Assembly: GCF_900142705.1 (NCBI RefSeq)
Contig: NZ_FRBV01000005.1
Coordinates: 62,001 to 126,000, forward strand
Length of the DNA: 64,000 nt
Reading direction: 5' to 3'
Source: Nitrosospira sp. Nsp11
Lineage (GTDB): Bacteria > Pseudomonadota > Gammaproteobacteria > Burkholderiales > Nitrosomonadaceae
Part shown: positions 1 to 8,930 of the stretch, in pieces
How positions within the stretch are numbered: the first letter of the stretch is position 1
Layout: each line of letters begins with the position of its first letter
Made by a program: the position numbers and the translations under genes
Notes under the pieces: generated by a model
What the model was told of the DNA's origin: nothing
The model's database searches: none
What the model saw: the letters and a program-made list of their open reading frames with translations, nothing else

Positions 1-82
1 TCGCAAAACAACAAAGCCACACCGCTACAACCAGGCCTTCAAGCCCAAACGCACCAAAAATTATGCGATAAGGAGAGCGGTA

Positions 83-487
83 ATGGGAACCGCAAGCATG
101 AGAGAGCGCGGCACAGGTAAGGAATTTCGCTCCTGGTGTGTTGCTGCCTGCATGGGCCTTTTTTTCCTGTCCGGCTGCGCCAGTTTTCAGGTCAGTGTTC
201 CAGATTCGGACCCTATAAGTCCTGAAGGGCATACTGCGGGTTACCAAAGCAGGACTATGCACGCGTATTTTTGGGGATTGATGCTGGACCCCCAGGTTTT
301 TGCAGCGGAATGCCATGGCCAGGGTATCAACGATGTCGTAATCTACCGTACGCTGGCTCATGATCTTGCCGGTGTTATCACCTTGGGTCTTTGGATGCCG
401 ACGGAGGTGCACTTCCGCTGCAAAGCACCGCCGACAAGGCCGGGCACGCTTCCTGTACCGCGAAAAAGATCACGGAACGTTTCTTGA
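83..487 (+). CDS. Small outer-membrane lipoprotein, function unknown
   Basis: A 134-residue protein with a basic N-terminus, a hydrophobic stretch at about residues 19-31 and a lipobox LSGC near residue 32, so it is probably lipidated and anchored in the outer membrane. AAGGAG at 70-75 lies about 7 bases before the ATG and supports this start. The core ends in a short hydrophobic segment (VITLGLWMPTEVHF) resembling Bor/Iss-type small lipoproteins, but the match is too weak to name the family. The C-terminal 20 residues are basic and proline-rich. It stands alone; the next 160 bases form an inverted-repeat element. Confidence 0.6.
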   Translation: MGTASMRERGTGKEFRSWCVAACMGLFFLSGCASFQVSVPDSDPISPEGHTAGYQSRTMHAYFWGLMLDPQVFAAECHGQGINDVVIYRTLAHDLAGVITLGLWMPTEVHFRCKAPPTRPGTLPVPRKRSRNVS

Positions 488-499
488 TAAGTATCAGCC

Positions 500-661
500 G
501 GCAGCCTGTCGGACTTGAAGAATCGCAGCGAAAGTGACTCGGTGAGGAAAAATATTGAGGATTTTGAAGGCCAATAGTTATTCTACTGGCCGAAAAAGCG
601 GCGAGATATGAGCCAACCAAGCGCTTTCGCAGCCGATTTCCTTTAAGTCCAACAGGCTGCC
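500..661. repeat. MITE-like element with imperfect terminal inverted repeats
   Basis: The left arm (500-529, starting GGCAGCCTGTCGGACTTGAA) and the right arm (629-661, ending TTAAGTCCAACAGGCTGCC) are about 30-bp imperfect inverted repeats enclosing about 100 bases with no ORF. The interior has its own small hairpin (GGCCA...TGGCC). A solo arm very like the right one occurs at 38690-38721. This architecture suits a non-autonomous transposable element or an IS remnant; no transposase is present. Confidence 0.6.
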
Positions 662-683
662 AGAACCATAAGGAAGCAAGAAT

Positions 684-2267
684 ATGCCAAACGGACGACA
701 CGAAAACAGCTCGGATGAACGAATTTTTTTTCGCCCCACCATCCTCGAAACCGGACGGCACGACTCTTTCAGGCAGACGATCGAAGGAGAATACGTCTTT
801 CGCATCGATCGGGGCGGCAAGCCGCCTTTCGACACTTACAATGAAGCGACAAAGGGATTGCAGGGCATCATTCAGGCTTGCGTTCGGGATGGCAAGTCTC
901 TGCGCGCGCATGGCAGCCTGTGGTCGCTGAGTACCGTCGCCGTCACCAATGGCCGCCTGATAGACAACACAGCATTGCGACTGGCGTTCGAGGTCCCGCA
1001 TGCGCTGACCGATTCCGGGTATGCAGGCGATTCCGCGAAACTGCGCTTCATCGAATGCGGCAACTCGGTTGCCGCGCTGAACGAATATCTCTTTGCCAGC
1101 GGCTTGTCGATCAAAGGTTGCGGCTCCAACAACGGCCAGACCGTCGCTGGCGCGGTCTCGACGGGAACCCATGGTGGCGCTTACAACTTTGGTGCGATGC
1201 AGGAGATGGTCGTCGGGTTGCACCTTATCACCGGACCGAACAAGCAAGTCTATCTGGAGCGGAAATCATATCCCGTGATGCAACCCGCCTTTGCGGAGAG
1301 CATAGGCGCCGATTTCATACAGGACGATACCCTTTTCAACGCTGCGCTGGTGAGCCTGGGCTCCTTCGGCATTATTCACGGCATCATGATTGAGACGCGT
1401 GCGCTTTTCATTCTGAATGCGGTCCGATTCCGGCATCCGTATGACGCCACGCTCAAGGCCGCGATCGCCGCCTGCGACCCGACTCTGATTCCCCTGCCGG
1501 CGATAGCCAATGCCGTGCCCAAAGACAATCCCTACCATTTTGAAATATTCTTCAACCCCAACGAGGGCACACCCCCTGCCGAAGCCATAGTTCTCGTAAT
1601 GTACGAATCAGCCTATGATCCGGATAATTACACATCGCCGGAATGGAATGCCGGAGAGCCCGGCCTGGGCGCCTCCGGCCTTGACATTATGGGCGCGCTG
1701 GTGGGGAAAATTCCCAGTCCGATAAACAAGCTGGCCCTGCCATTGCTCAACAGCCAGGTAGAGGCGGAGTTCTCGCCTTATTTCAAAAAGGCGATCATCC
1801 GCGATCTTTTCCGAGGTGAAAAAACTTTGGGCAAGACTCTCGGCTGCGGTGTCGGAATGCCCGTCTCCCGTGCGATCGAGGCAATGGAAATCGCTTTCAG
1901 GATATACAAAGACGCAAACGTCGTCCTGCCGCTGATACTCTCGCACCGTTTTGTCAAAGGCACACAGGCACTGCTCGGATTCACCCGCTTCGACATCACG
2001 GTAGTCCTGGAAATGGACGCGGTGAACACCCCGGAAACTCGCGCCTTCTACAACAAGGTCTGGGAAGCCCTGGATGCGGCAGGTATTCCCTTCACCTTGC
2101 ATTGGGGGAAATATAATGCATTCCTTACGCCTGATCGTGTACGTAATTGCTATGGGGACGTCTCCGTCGACCATTGGCTTGCCAGCCGCGAGACGTTGCT
2201 CGAAAGCGCAGCAGTGCGGAAGATATTCAACAACGACTTCACTGCTGGCGTAGGGCTGACGAACTGA
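684..2267 (+). CDS. FAD-binding oxidase/dehydrogenase of the PCMH-type fold
   Basis: A 527-residue cytoplasmic flavoprotein (no signal peptide) with an N-terminal FAD-binding PCMH-type domain. The signature is a glycine-rich run GCGSNNGQTVAGAVSTGTHG at about residues 145-165, as in sugar-lactone and cholesterol oxidases. At the usual covalent-histidine site (GSGHS in aldonolactone oxidases) it reads GSLWS, so non-covalent FAD is likely. The C-terminal half, with a HWGKYNAF segment near residue 475, would form the substrate cap. The substrate cannot be predicted. It follows the inverted-repeat element and ends just before two genes on the opposite strand. Confidence 0.7.
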   Translation: MPNGRHENSSDERIFFRPTILETGRHDSFRQTIEGEYVFRIDRGGKPPFDTYNEATKGLQGIIQACVRDGKSLRAHGSLWSLSTVAVTNGRLIDNTALRLAFEVPHALTDSGYAGDSAKLRFIECGNSVAALNEYLFASGLSIKGCGSNNGQTVAGAVSTGTHGGAYNFGAMQEMVVGLHLITGPNKQVYLERKSYPVMQPAFAESIGADFIQDDTLFNAALVSLGSFGIIHGIMIETRALFILNAVRFRHPYDATLKAAIAACDPTLIPLPAIANAVPKDNPYHFEIFFNPNEGTPPAEAIVLVMYESAYDPDNYTSPEWNAGEPGLGASGLDIMGALVGKIPSPINKLALPLLNSQVEAEFSPYFKKAIIRDLFRGEKTLGKTLGCGVGMPVSRAIEAMEIAFRIYKDANVVLPLILSHRFVKGTQALLGFTRFDITVVLEMDAVNTPETRAFYNKVWEALDAAGIPFTLHWGKYNAFLTPDRVRNCYGDVSVDHWLASRETLLESAAVRKIFNNDFTAGVGLTN

Positions 2268-2323
2268 AACCGGATCCTGCGGGGAACCGCGGCATCTTAA
2301 AAAATGTAGATTTTTACCATGCG

Positions 2324-2938
2324 CTATTGCACGGGGGTGACGCGTATCACTCTTGGATCGTCGGCAAACTCAAGCAGCAGCCGCCGCACGCGTTCCTGCC
2401 AGGCATTGGCGAAGGCGACCCGCTGCTCATCGTCCGCGTTGCCATACAAAATGGCGGCCATGCGCGCGCCTTGGGCAGGGTCGCCGGGAACAGGAGAAAC
2501 GTCCAGGCTTACCGTAACGCCCGCGCCGGTGTCGAGCCGCTTGAAGCTGATGGCTTCGCCCTCTTTGCGTTCAGCAAAGCTGAGTAGTCCCTTGCGTCTG
2601 AAGCGCCCCTGGATGCCGTGAAAGCCGTTGTCCGAGGCGGCCCCGGTAAGCAAAGTCAGCACTTGTGCCGTCACGCCGGTGGTGCCTTCGCTTTCTGGCG
2701 CCGGCATGTGTATGGCAATGGCGCCGCGTTCGGCAGGCTCATCCGGAAAGAGCGCAGCCAGCGCGGCTCGTCCCATCAGAAACGCGCCCGCGACGGTAGG
2801 ACAGGAATGTCCAGCCAAGCGCACGGCGTCGGCATAATGATATTCAAGCACGCCATCTCGCGCAGCGCCCAGCATCTCGGCGAATGGGTCGCGGGTACGA
2901 ACAACCGGAGCCTGTTCATAAAAATCAGGATAATTCAT
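2324..2938 (-). CDS. FmdE-like conserved protein
   Basis: A 204-residue soluble protein with a GHSCP motif (residues 43-47) followed by a helix and a second conserved stretch HMPAPESEGTTGVTAQVL. The H-x-C-P motif and layout resemble the FmdE family (subunit E of formylmethanofuran dehydrogenase and its many orphan bacterial relatives), where the His/Cys pair can bind metal. The later cysteines of zinc-binding members are missing, so catalytic loss or a different role is possible. It lies 45 bases downstream of, and in the same direction as, a hemerythrin gene; the two probably form an operon. No specific function can be given. Confidence 0.5.
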   Translation of the reverse strand: MNYPDFYEQAPVVRTRDPFAEMLGAARDGVLEYHYADAVRLAGHSCPTVAGAFLMGRAALAALFPDEPAERGAIAIHMPAPESEGTTGVTAQVLTLLTGAASDNGFHGIQGRFRRKGLLSFAERKEGEAISFKRLDTGAGVTVSLDVSPVPGDPAQGARMAAILYGNADDEQRVAFANAWQERVRRLLLEFADDPRVIRVTPVQ

Positions 2939-2983
2939 GCGAATCTCTTCCTTATGGGTTAGTTGAATAGACCGTGGCGAAGC

Positions 2984-3385
2984 CTAAGCATCAGCATTGT
3001 CAACGCAAGGGTGCGACTGCAGCCGGGGGAAAAACACGCGCTCCTCGAAGCGCACGTGGGTTACGATAAGGTCGGCAAACCTGCGCAATCGCACGGCTGG
3101 CTCAAGTAAGCATGGTCCGCAGGCAAGCATCCTCAGTTCGACGTGCTCGGCGAGAATACGTGCAACCGCTTGCGCCTCAAGCATATGCTCCGCAATTCGA
3201 ATCAACCGCTCCTCCTCATCAAAGTGCGTAGCCATCACGGTATGCCAATGAGCTTCAATACCTGAAATCGCCCTGGACAACGCAGTTGCGTCTTTCTCAT
3301 TCGCCGCTCGCCGCGCGTCACGCGCAACCACCAGCGAGGTATGGTGCTGGCGCGACAACAAGAGCAAAGCACCCGTTCGTGGCAT
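2984..3385 (-). CDS. Hemerythrin HHE-domain protein
   Basis: A 133-residue protein, probably a four-helix bundle with the diiron ligand pattern: His in SRQHHTSL (about residue 14), HFDEEE (about 54-59), EHVELR (about 79-84) and HVRFEERVFFP (about 110-120). Such proteins bind O2 or NO or store and repair iron. It is soluble with no signal peptide. It is first in a probable two-gene unit with the FmdE-like gene. A second hemerythrin of different architecture lies at 28875-29384. The family call is secure; the physiological ligand is not known. Confidence 0.8.
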   Translation of the reverse strand: MPRTGALLLLSRQHHTSLVVARDARRAANEKDATALSRAISGIEAHWHTVMATHFDEEERLIRIAEHMLEAQAVARILAEHVELRMLACGPCLLEPAVRLRRFADLIVTHVRFEERVFFPRLQSHPCVDNADA

Positions 3386-3438
3386 TCAACTGGCGATAAT
3401 GAAGTTGATCATGATAGCCTTCCTTTCGAGGAAAAAGT

Positions 3439-4005
3439 TCATTTCCTCATCGTTTTCAACGCCTCCGCCCACCGGTGCAGTTCGTCCAGCAACGAAATGC
3501 CTGACGTTTTATGAACATCACCTGGCAGAAAATTATCGTTGTCATCGAAATGCCCGGCAGCATTCTGAATAACGACGGCCTCCAGTATCGGCATCATTTT
3601 CAATGTGGTGAGGGTCAGCTTTTCCATCTGCGCCGCGCGCAGGCCACCCGAGATACCGCCATAGCTGACAAGCGCGGCAGGCTTGTAATTCCACTCCTTG
3701 TACACATAATCCAGCGCATTCAAAAGAGAGGGTGGTGGCCCAAAATTATATTCCGGCGTCACGAATACGTAGGCATCGGCCGCATTCACGCTGCCAGCCC
3801 ATTTTTTTGTATGTTCATGTTGGTAGTTCTGCCGGATGGGATGCTCAGGCTCATCGTAAACCGGTAAATTGAATTCGGCGAGGTCGACCAGCACCGCTTC
3901 AAACTTCTCGTGTTGCACGGCGAGATCATGAAACCATTTGGCGATGGATGGACCGATACGACCGGGCCGTGTGCTGCAGATGATGGTATGAAGCTTGAGT
4001 TTCAT
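3439..4005 (-). CDS. NAD(P)H-dependent FMN reductase
   Basis: Flavodoxin-fold reductase of 189 residues (NADPH-dependent FMN reductase family) that uses NAD(P)H to reduce flavin, quinone or azo substrates. It opens with a beta strand and phosphate-binding loop (IICSTRPGRIGPSIAKW) and contains the conserved PEYNFGPPPSLLNALDYVYKEW region of the FMN pocket. The frame is open further upstream to 4116, but the ATG at 4003-4005 is preceded by a GGGGA Shine-Dalgarno and matches the family N-terminus, so I start there. It is monocistronic. Confidence 0.82.
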   Translation of the reverse strand: MKLKLHTIICSTRPGRIGPSIAKWFHDLAVQHEKFEAVLVDLAEFNLPVYDEPEHPIRQNYQHEHTKKWAGSVNAADAYVFVTPEYNFGPPPSLLNALDYVYKEWNYKPAALVSYGGISGGLRAAQMEKLTLTTLKMMPILEAVVIQNAAGHFDDNDNFLPGDVHKTSGISLLDELHRWAEALKTMRK

Positions 4006-4362
4006 TGGTTTCCCCGAGAAATATCTACATGAGCCCGCGTAAGCGGGCTTCTGCTTCTTACTGATTTTATCAGCTCGGTTGTATAATAAAAGCATTAACT
4101 TGCCTGTCGCCAACAAAGCTCGACATGCGCCGACGCGGTATCTTCAAATGTCCCCGAGCATGCCCAATTTTGCCGATTTACTCGAAAAAAATTACCTAAT
4201 GCACGGATTCAGCTATAGAATTCTAATTGCCAGCAGTTTACCTTGCTGGCGAATTTTACGCCGCCCTTGCAACTGATACATAGCCAGTCAACGCAAGCAT
4301 CAAGCAGAATCGTTTTATCTCGCAAACTCTGATGGTCAATAATACTAACCGGAGCGATATAG
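4006..4362. other. Intergenic region with divergent promoters, no gene seen
   Basis: This 357-base stretch separates the divergent FMN-reductase and PEP-CTERM genes and is AT-rich around 4060-4100 and 4180-4240. Promoters for both genes should lie here. No reading frame in it looks coding, and no strong hairpin was seen. Confidence 0.5.
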
Positions 4363-4971
4363 ATGAAGAAACTTGTTCTTACAGCAGCGCTGCTGCTGAG
4401 CATGCCTGCTTATGCGGGATTAGATGGTACAGAGGTCAGTCTTCGAACACTTGCGCAGGCCAAGCCGTCAAGTATTCCAGTCGTCACGTCCTTCGAGCAC
4501 GCCACGGTGATCGGTTCAGGTATCGAATATCCTGATGTGGCCGATCTCTTCAATCCGGCTACGCAGAGTCGATCCGGATTCGCGCATAGTCTCGTCGACG
4601 TGGCGATCGATGTCGCCAGCGATCACATCACGATCGATTTTCATAACTCGGCCCCTTTCACAAGATTTGCCTCGGCCTTTGAAAATACCTATGTTTTTCG
4701 CTTCGATAGCGCTGCTGCCGGGGACATCATCGGTGCGCAGATAGATAACAGCGTAACAACTCTCGGTCTGCAACCATCGGATGTTCGGTTCGCTGGAAAT
4801 GAGCTGTTTATCAATGTCGAGGGCCTTGCATTCAACCCGTCCACCGTCGCTCGAGTGAATCTTCTTGCCGAGGGTGGACCGCTTCCGGTTCCTGAGCCTG
4901 CCACTTACGCAATGATGCTTGCAGGGCTTATGCTGATTGGATGGGCATCGGCCAGAAACCGAAGAATTTGA
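4363..4971 (+). CDS. PEP-CTERM exosortase-target protein
   Basis: A 202-residue exported protein: signal peptide at residues 1-18 (cleavage after AYA), a beta-rich body, then the C-terminal sorting tail VPEPATYAMMLAGLMLIGWA plus a basic cluster. The PEP motif, hydrophobic helix and Arg-rich end are the signal recognised by exosortase (EpsH/XrtA-type) in EPS-producing Gram-negative bacteria; no exosortase gene is in this window. The body has no recognised domain. It ends just before a strong hairpin, and the downstream gene is convergent. Confidence 0.85.
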   Translation: MKKLVLTAALLLSMPAYAGLDGTEVSLRTLAQAKPSSIPVVTSFEHATVIGSGIEYPDVADLFNPATQSRSGFAHSLVDVAIDVASDHITIDFHNSAPFTRFASAFENTYVFRFDSAAAGDIIGAQIDNSVTTLGLQPSDVRFAGNELFINVEGLAFNPSTVARVNLLAEGGPLPVPEPATYAMMLAGLMLIGWASARNRRI

Positions 4972-4982
4972 GTTTGACGAGC

Positions 4983-5014
4983 GCCCAAACTCCCAGTTGA
5001 ATTGGGGTTTGGGC
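4983..5014. terminator. Hairpin between convergent genes
   Basis: An 11-bp stem (4983-4993 with 5004-5014, one G-T pair) with a 10-base loop, just after the PEP-CTERM stop codon. There is no U-tract, so it may be a weak or Rho-assisted terminator, or an mRNA 3'-end stabiliser, for the two genes that meet here. Confidence 0.5.
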
Positions 5015-5096
5015 GGAAGGCTGAATGGCGACTGGGGTTTCGTTTTCACGGCCGCCCGTTGATCTCATACACACCAGTGCCCGTTGACGCGGCAGT

Positions 5097-6227
5097 TCAG
5101 GATTCCAGGCGGATGATGGGTTTAATGGTTATGCCCTTCTCGCTGTCTTCGGCTGCCTGATTGATCTGGTCCATCGTGTAGAATTTCACCAGTTTGTCGA
5201 AGGGGAAGCGCCCCTGCATGTATAGCTCGACAAGCGCGGGAATAAAAAGATCGGGAACGCTGTCGCCCTCGATAATTCCGATGATGCGCTTGCCGGTCGT
5301 CATCACGCCATTCACATCGAAACTTGCTTCGGTGCCCAACGCTGGCGCTCCTACAATGCCACAGGTGCCACGCGTAGCCAGCGCATCAATGGCTTGGCGC
5401 AGCACTGCCGGTCGACCGCTCGACTCAAGCGTAAAATCCGCCCCACCGCCCGTAATTTCACGCACGACCTCGACAGGATCTGTCTCGCGGCTGTTTACGA
5501 CGTGGGTCGCTCCGAGTTCCATGGCCAGCGCCAGGCGCGATGGCACCACGTCAACAGCGATAATGATGGTGGCCCCCGCCACGCGCGCCGCCATGAGGGC
5601 GCTCAGCCCTACCGCGCCACCGCCAAAAGCCGCGAAGCTGCTGCCGGGGTTCAGCTTCAGCGAGTTCATCACCGCTCCCGCGCCGGTTTGAATACCGCAG
5701 CCGAGCGGGCCGAGCAATTCCAGCGGCGCATTCCTGGGCACCTTGATCACGTTGCGCTCATGCGCAAGGGAAAAAGTGCCAAATGACGATTGCCCGAAGA
5801 AATGGTCGTGAATGGGCGCGCCGCGCTCATGCGTACCGTGAGCATGAGTTTCATAAGTGGAGGTGGTGCCGTCTTCCCGCGCACCACCAAAGTTCAGCGG
5901 GTAAAAATTTTGGCAATAGGTCAGGTTGCCGCGCAGGCAGGGTTTACAGTGGCCACACCACAGGTAGGTCAGTACGACGTGATCGCCCGGCGCCACCTTT
6001 TTGACGCTGGTGCCGATTTTCTCCACTACGCCTGCGCCTTCATGCCCGAGCACAACAGGCATGGGCACGTCATACAACTGGTCGCGCGCCACCATATCGG
6101 TGTGGCACATCCCTGTTGCCACTATTCTGACAAGTACCTCGTCGGGACGAGGCTCATCCAGCAGCAGGGTTTCCACCTTGAAGGGGCCGCCCTTGCTGCG
6201 AATTGTCGCCGCCTTGATCTCTCTCAT
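5097..6227 (-). CDS. Zinc-dependent aryl-alcohol dehydrogenase (NAD+)
   Basis: A 376-residue medium-chain dehydrogenase of the benzyl/aryl-alcohol dehydrogenase branch. Catalytic zinc ligands are C41, the H62-E63 pair and C177; the structural zinc is held by C91, C94, C97 and C105. The NAD loop GGGAVG lies at residues 202-207. It would oxidise a hydroxybenzyl alcohol to the aldehyde, the step after the neighbouring p-cresol methylhydroxylase-type flavoprotein. It is last in a four-gene minus-strand unit, 117 bases downstream of the flavoprotein gene. It has no signal peptide, so this step is cytoplasmic while the first oxidation is probably periplasmic. Confidence 0.85.
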   Translation of the reverse strand: MREIKAATIRSKGGPFKVETLLLDEPRPDEVLVRIVATGMCHTDMVARDQLYDVPMPVVLGHEGAGVVEKIGTSVKKVAPGDHVVLTYLWCGHCKPCLRGNLTYCQNFYPLNFGGAREDGTTSTYETHAHGTHERGAPIHDHFFGQSSFGTFSLAHERNVIKVPRNAPLELLGPLGCGIQTGAGAVMNSLKLNPGSSFAAFGGGAVGLSALMAARVAGATIIIAVDVVPSRLALAMELGATHVVNSRETDPVEVVREITGGGADFTLESSGRPAVLRQAIDALATRGTCGIVGAPALGTEASFDVNGVMTTGKRIIGIIEGDSVPDLFIPALVELYMQGRFPFDKLVKFYTMDQINQAAEDSEKGITIKPIIRLES

Positions 6228-6344
6228 GCGTAGCGTCTCCTTATCCGTATTACATGACTGCTTGACGTGTGAAAGGATTGATCAGGCTCCGCGCTTGCAG
6301 TTAAACGGAGAGCTGCCCCATTCTTAAAGCCATGGCTTATGCAT

Positions 6345-7889
6345 TTACCGGATGCCGGATTTCCCTGGCGCGAGGATGCCATTGGGATCCAGGGCTTTTT
6401 TGAGAATCTTGTTGACATTGCGCTGCACCGGACCGTAAGTATCAGCCACCTTGTCCATGAAAGCGGTGTTAACGCGATAAATCCCATATCCCTGCGCCGA
6501 AAACGTCGTCACCAGCTCATCAAAGCACCGATATGCCGCCTTCACCTGCTCCGGGTCTGTCTTATCGTACAGAACATCGACGACATGATGCATGTCTCGC
6601 ATGCCCACAATGAATTCCCCAGAATAATCCAACCCGTGCTTGCCCAGAATCTGTTTGGTCAAGGCCATCTGTTTGAGCGTTTCGCTTCCCCGAGCCTGGG
6701 AGACCGGCGCAAACCACATGGACCCACCACCCCCTCGCCAGTTGTACAAGGAAAATTCCTGGAGTGTCATGTCTCCCCGCATGAGCTTGGCTCGATACAC
6801 AAATGCAGGGTCGGCTGCAGCTTCCTCCTCCGTCAGGATTTTTGCCCTGCCGGATTTGCCAAATGCCTGCGTCACGATCTTCCAGTTCACCTCGATCTGT
6901 TCCGGCGTGCCGTAGAGGGCGGCATAAACGTTCCATATCCCCAGATTGTGATCCTTGGTGATCCGGCGCACCGCCTCATCCGGGATCGAACCTGATCCTT
7001 TTACATAGTCGCCTCGACGGGCCTTCACCGGCGCTTCATATAATGCGTGGGCAATGACTACGGCGTTGGGTATCACACCATTGATGCGCAGCGGGCGGAT
7101 CGTTTCCACGATCTCCACGATGTCGTCCTCATTCTGGTACTGAATGGCAAATGGCTTGAAAGCCGGAGGCGCCGGCATCAGCCAGAAGCCGAATTTGGTG
7201 ACAATGCCGTAATTGGACTGGGTGAAAATACCGTCCAGGTAGGGGCCGTAACCCCACTTGAATACCTGCCAGGTATTGGATTTCGGCATGGAGCCCATCC
7301 CCGTGCGCAGTACCTCGCCATTGGCGAGAACTACCTCCATCCCGCACGCATACATGAAATGTTCGCCATAGGGCGTATACCCGACTCCACGGTCCAGCGT
7401 ATTGCCGACCGGTCCTGCAATCGCGGAAGGAGCCGGAAAGGACAACCACAAACCCAGCTTACGTTCGGCAATGTAGTCGTAGAGCTGCTTGTAAGTCACG
7501 CCTGGCTCGACCAGAGCATAAGCCAAATCTTTATCGACTTCGAGAATACGGTTCATGCCCTTGAGATCGAGCACGACCTGGCCGCGCTCGGCCGGCGCGG
7601 CAGAGCCATAGCCCAGATTCTTTCCGGTTGAGATGGTCCATACAGGCACTTTATACCGGTTGCAGACGCCTACGATCTTCTGGATCTGCTCCACCGTCGT
7701 GGCCAGCAGCGCCGCCGAAGGCGCATGTTCTGCATCCGGAACCGGCATCATGGTCTTGATGTAGGGCGCGAGTTGCGCCGCGCTGGTGAGTACGGACGCC
7801 TCGCCCAGAATAGCGCGAAACTCATTTATGGCGGCATCGAAAGTATTTTCGGATACACCGTTGGGCAGTGCAATATATTTGCTGGCCAT
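6345..7889 (-). CDS. pchF: p-Cresol methylhydroxylase-type flavoprotein subunit
   Basis: A 514-residue flavoprotein of the vanillyl-alcohol oxidase/p-cresol methylhydroxylase family, which dehydrogenates 4-alkylphenols to quinone methides that water then hydroxylates. The FAD-binding domain spans roughly residues 50-240, with TGKNLGYGSAAP at 89-100. Residues E378 and Y382 fall where PchF of Pseudomonas has E380 and the covalently flavinylated Y384; H434 and R472 correspond to H436 and R474. The tail DPNGILAPGKSGI is family-typical. A tyrosine rather than a histidine flavin link, together with the cytochrome gene upstream, points to a flavocytochrome dehydrogenase rather than an oxygen-using oxidase. 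The exact phenol is unknown: cresol, vanillyl alcohol or eugenol-like compounds are possible. Confidence 0.88.
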   Translation of the reverse strand: MASKYIALPNGVSENTFDAAINEFRAILGEASVLTSAAQLAPYIKTMMPVPDAEHAPSAALLATTVEQIQKIVGVCNRYKVPVWTISTGKNLGYGSAAPAERGQVVLDLKGMNRILEVDKDLAYALVEPGVTYKQLYDYIAERKLGLWLSFPAPSAIAGPVGNTLDRGVGYTPYGEHFMYACGMEVVLANGEVLRTGMGSMPKSNTWQVFKWGYGPYLDGIFTQSNYGIVTKFGFWLMPAPPAFKPFAIQYQNEDDIVEIVETIRPLRINGVIPNAVVIAHALYEAPVKARRGDYVKGSGSIPDEAVRRITKDHNLGIWNVYAALYGTPEQIEVNWKIVTQAFGKSGRAKILTEEEAAADPAFVYRAKLMRGDMTLQEFSLYNWRGGGGSMWFAPVSQARGSETLKQMALTKQILGKHGLDYSGEFIVGMRDMHHVVDVLYDKTDPEQVKAAYRCFDELVTTFSAQGYGIYRVNTAFMDKVADTYGPVQRNVNKILKKALDPNGILAPGKSGIR

Positions 7890-7912
7890 AGCCTGTTCTC
7901 CTCGGCGCTACG

Positions 7913-8890
7913 CTAAATATCGATTACAAATGACGTAAACTCCGTCGCATCAATCCGCTCGCCCCGGTTTCCCAAAGCTGACCGATGCACGAACGCGCGA
8001 CTGGAGCAGGATTCCTGAAGCGCACCCGTACCCAGCGCCGCAGCCATTACCGCATATCCTACCGATTCCACCCAACCTGCGGACTGTGGCCGCCCGGTCC
8101 CCATGATGGCTCCGTGCATGGGGGCCTGCTGCGAAACAGGCGCCCATCTTCCTGCGCTACTCCAGCCAAGCGATTCGCAGCCATTCGAGAGCGAAAGGCC
8201 GGAGCAATGAAGATGAATCGCATCCGGTCCATCAAGCCGATAGCTCAGGAAACCGGGGGCAAATCCGTCTGTCGTTGCGCTATCGGTCTGCGCCTGCGTG
8301 GCAGAATGCTCTGCGGAGAAAAAATTTTCTGTTATGGAAAAACTGCCCTGATTCCCAATGAGCTGGGAAGCAAGAATGGCTCCCGCGGTATGCGCAGGCG
8401 ACGCCGCCGCCCATACATGGCGAAGCCTGGCAATATCAGGGAAAATACCTTGCTTGAAGGGGTCATGATCGGAGGAAACATGCGAGCCCAGCAAGAGCAG
8501 CCTGGCGCCGGCATTCCGCACCAGTTCCGTGAAAACCGCTGCGCTGCCGCTATCCATCACGGCAACCCAACGTGTTCCGCGGGACTTTTCCAGCAACCGT
8601 GCCGCTATCTCATAATCGCTGAGTAGTCCGCCTTTCAGCTTTACCACTTGCGGTGAGCCGTTACCTTCTCCCGCACCTGCCGCCATCACTCCACCACCCT
8701 TGGCAGAATATTGAGCGGCCGAGCGGAAACCAGCGGCAAACGCGGCGTCCACCGGTGTGTTTCCCAGCAGCAGTCCGAATTTTTCTGCCCTTCTCGGGGG
8801 GATTGCAAACGCGCCCGCAGGAATGCCCAACGCCAGCAATGTCCCGCCCGTAAGCGCACCTTTCATAAGATTACGTCTGTTAACGTCCAT
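7913..8890 (-). CDS. Tat-exported protein of unknown function
   Basis: A 325-residue protein with a twin-arginine signal (NRRNLMK at residues 4-10, hydrophobic stretch to about 26, AFA cleavage near 29), so it is exported folded. The start is supported by GGGGAGG before the ATG. The mature part is Ala/Gly/Ser-rich with no recognised motif; a SLSNGCESLGWSSAGRW segment near residue 230 holds a single cysteine. It sits between the cytochrome (40 bases upstream) and the flavoprotein (23 bases downstream) genes of the phenol-oxidation operon. By position it could help assemble or export the flavoprotein or bind substrate, but that is only inference. Confidence 0.6.
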   Translation of the reverse strand: MDVNRRNLMKGALTGGTLLALGIPAGAFAIPPRRAEKFGLLLGNTPVDAAFAAGFRSAAQYSAKGGGVMAAGAGEGNGSPQVVKLKGGLLSDYEIAARLLEKSRGTRWVAVMDSGSAAVFTELVRNAGARLLLLGSHVSSDHDPFKQGIFPDIARLRHVWAAASPAHTAGAILASQLIGNQGSFSITENFFSAEHSATQAQTDSATTDGFAPGFLSYRLDGPDAIHLHCSGLSLSNGCESLGWSSAGRWAPVSQQAPMHGAIMGTGRPQSAGWVESVGYAVMAAALGTGALQESCSSRAFVHRSALGNRGERIDATEFTSFVIDI

Positions 8891-8930
8891 TGTTCAGCCT
8901 CCCCGCGCTTATCTGTTACTGCCGGTCGAT

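Noticed and set aside
378-1247. Long minus-strand ORF overlapping the lipoprotein and FAD oxidase
   Set aside because: It is antisense to the FAD oxidase, whose codons give a clear family match; it has no motif or ribosome site of its own.
4516-5049. Minus-strand ORF opposite the PEP-CTERM gene
   Set aside because: Composition is that of an antisense frame; the plus strand has signal peptide and sorting tail.
6339-6995. Plus-strand ORF opposite the flavoprotein gene
   Set aside because: No recognised domain, and it mirrors conserved codons of pchF.
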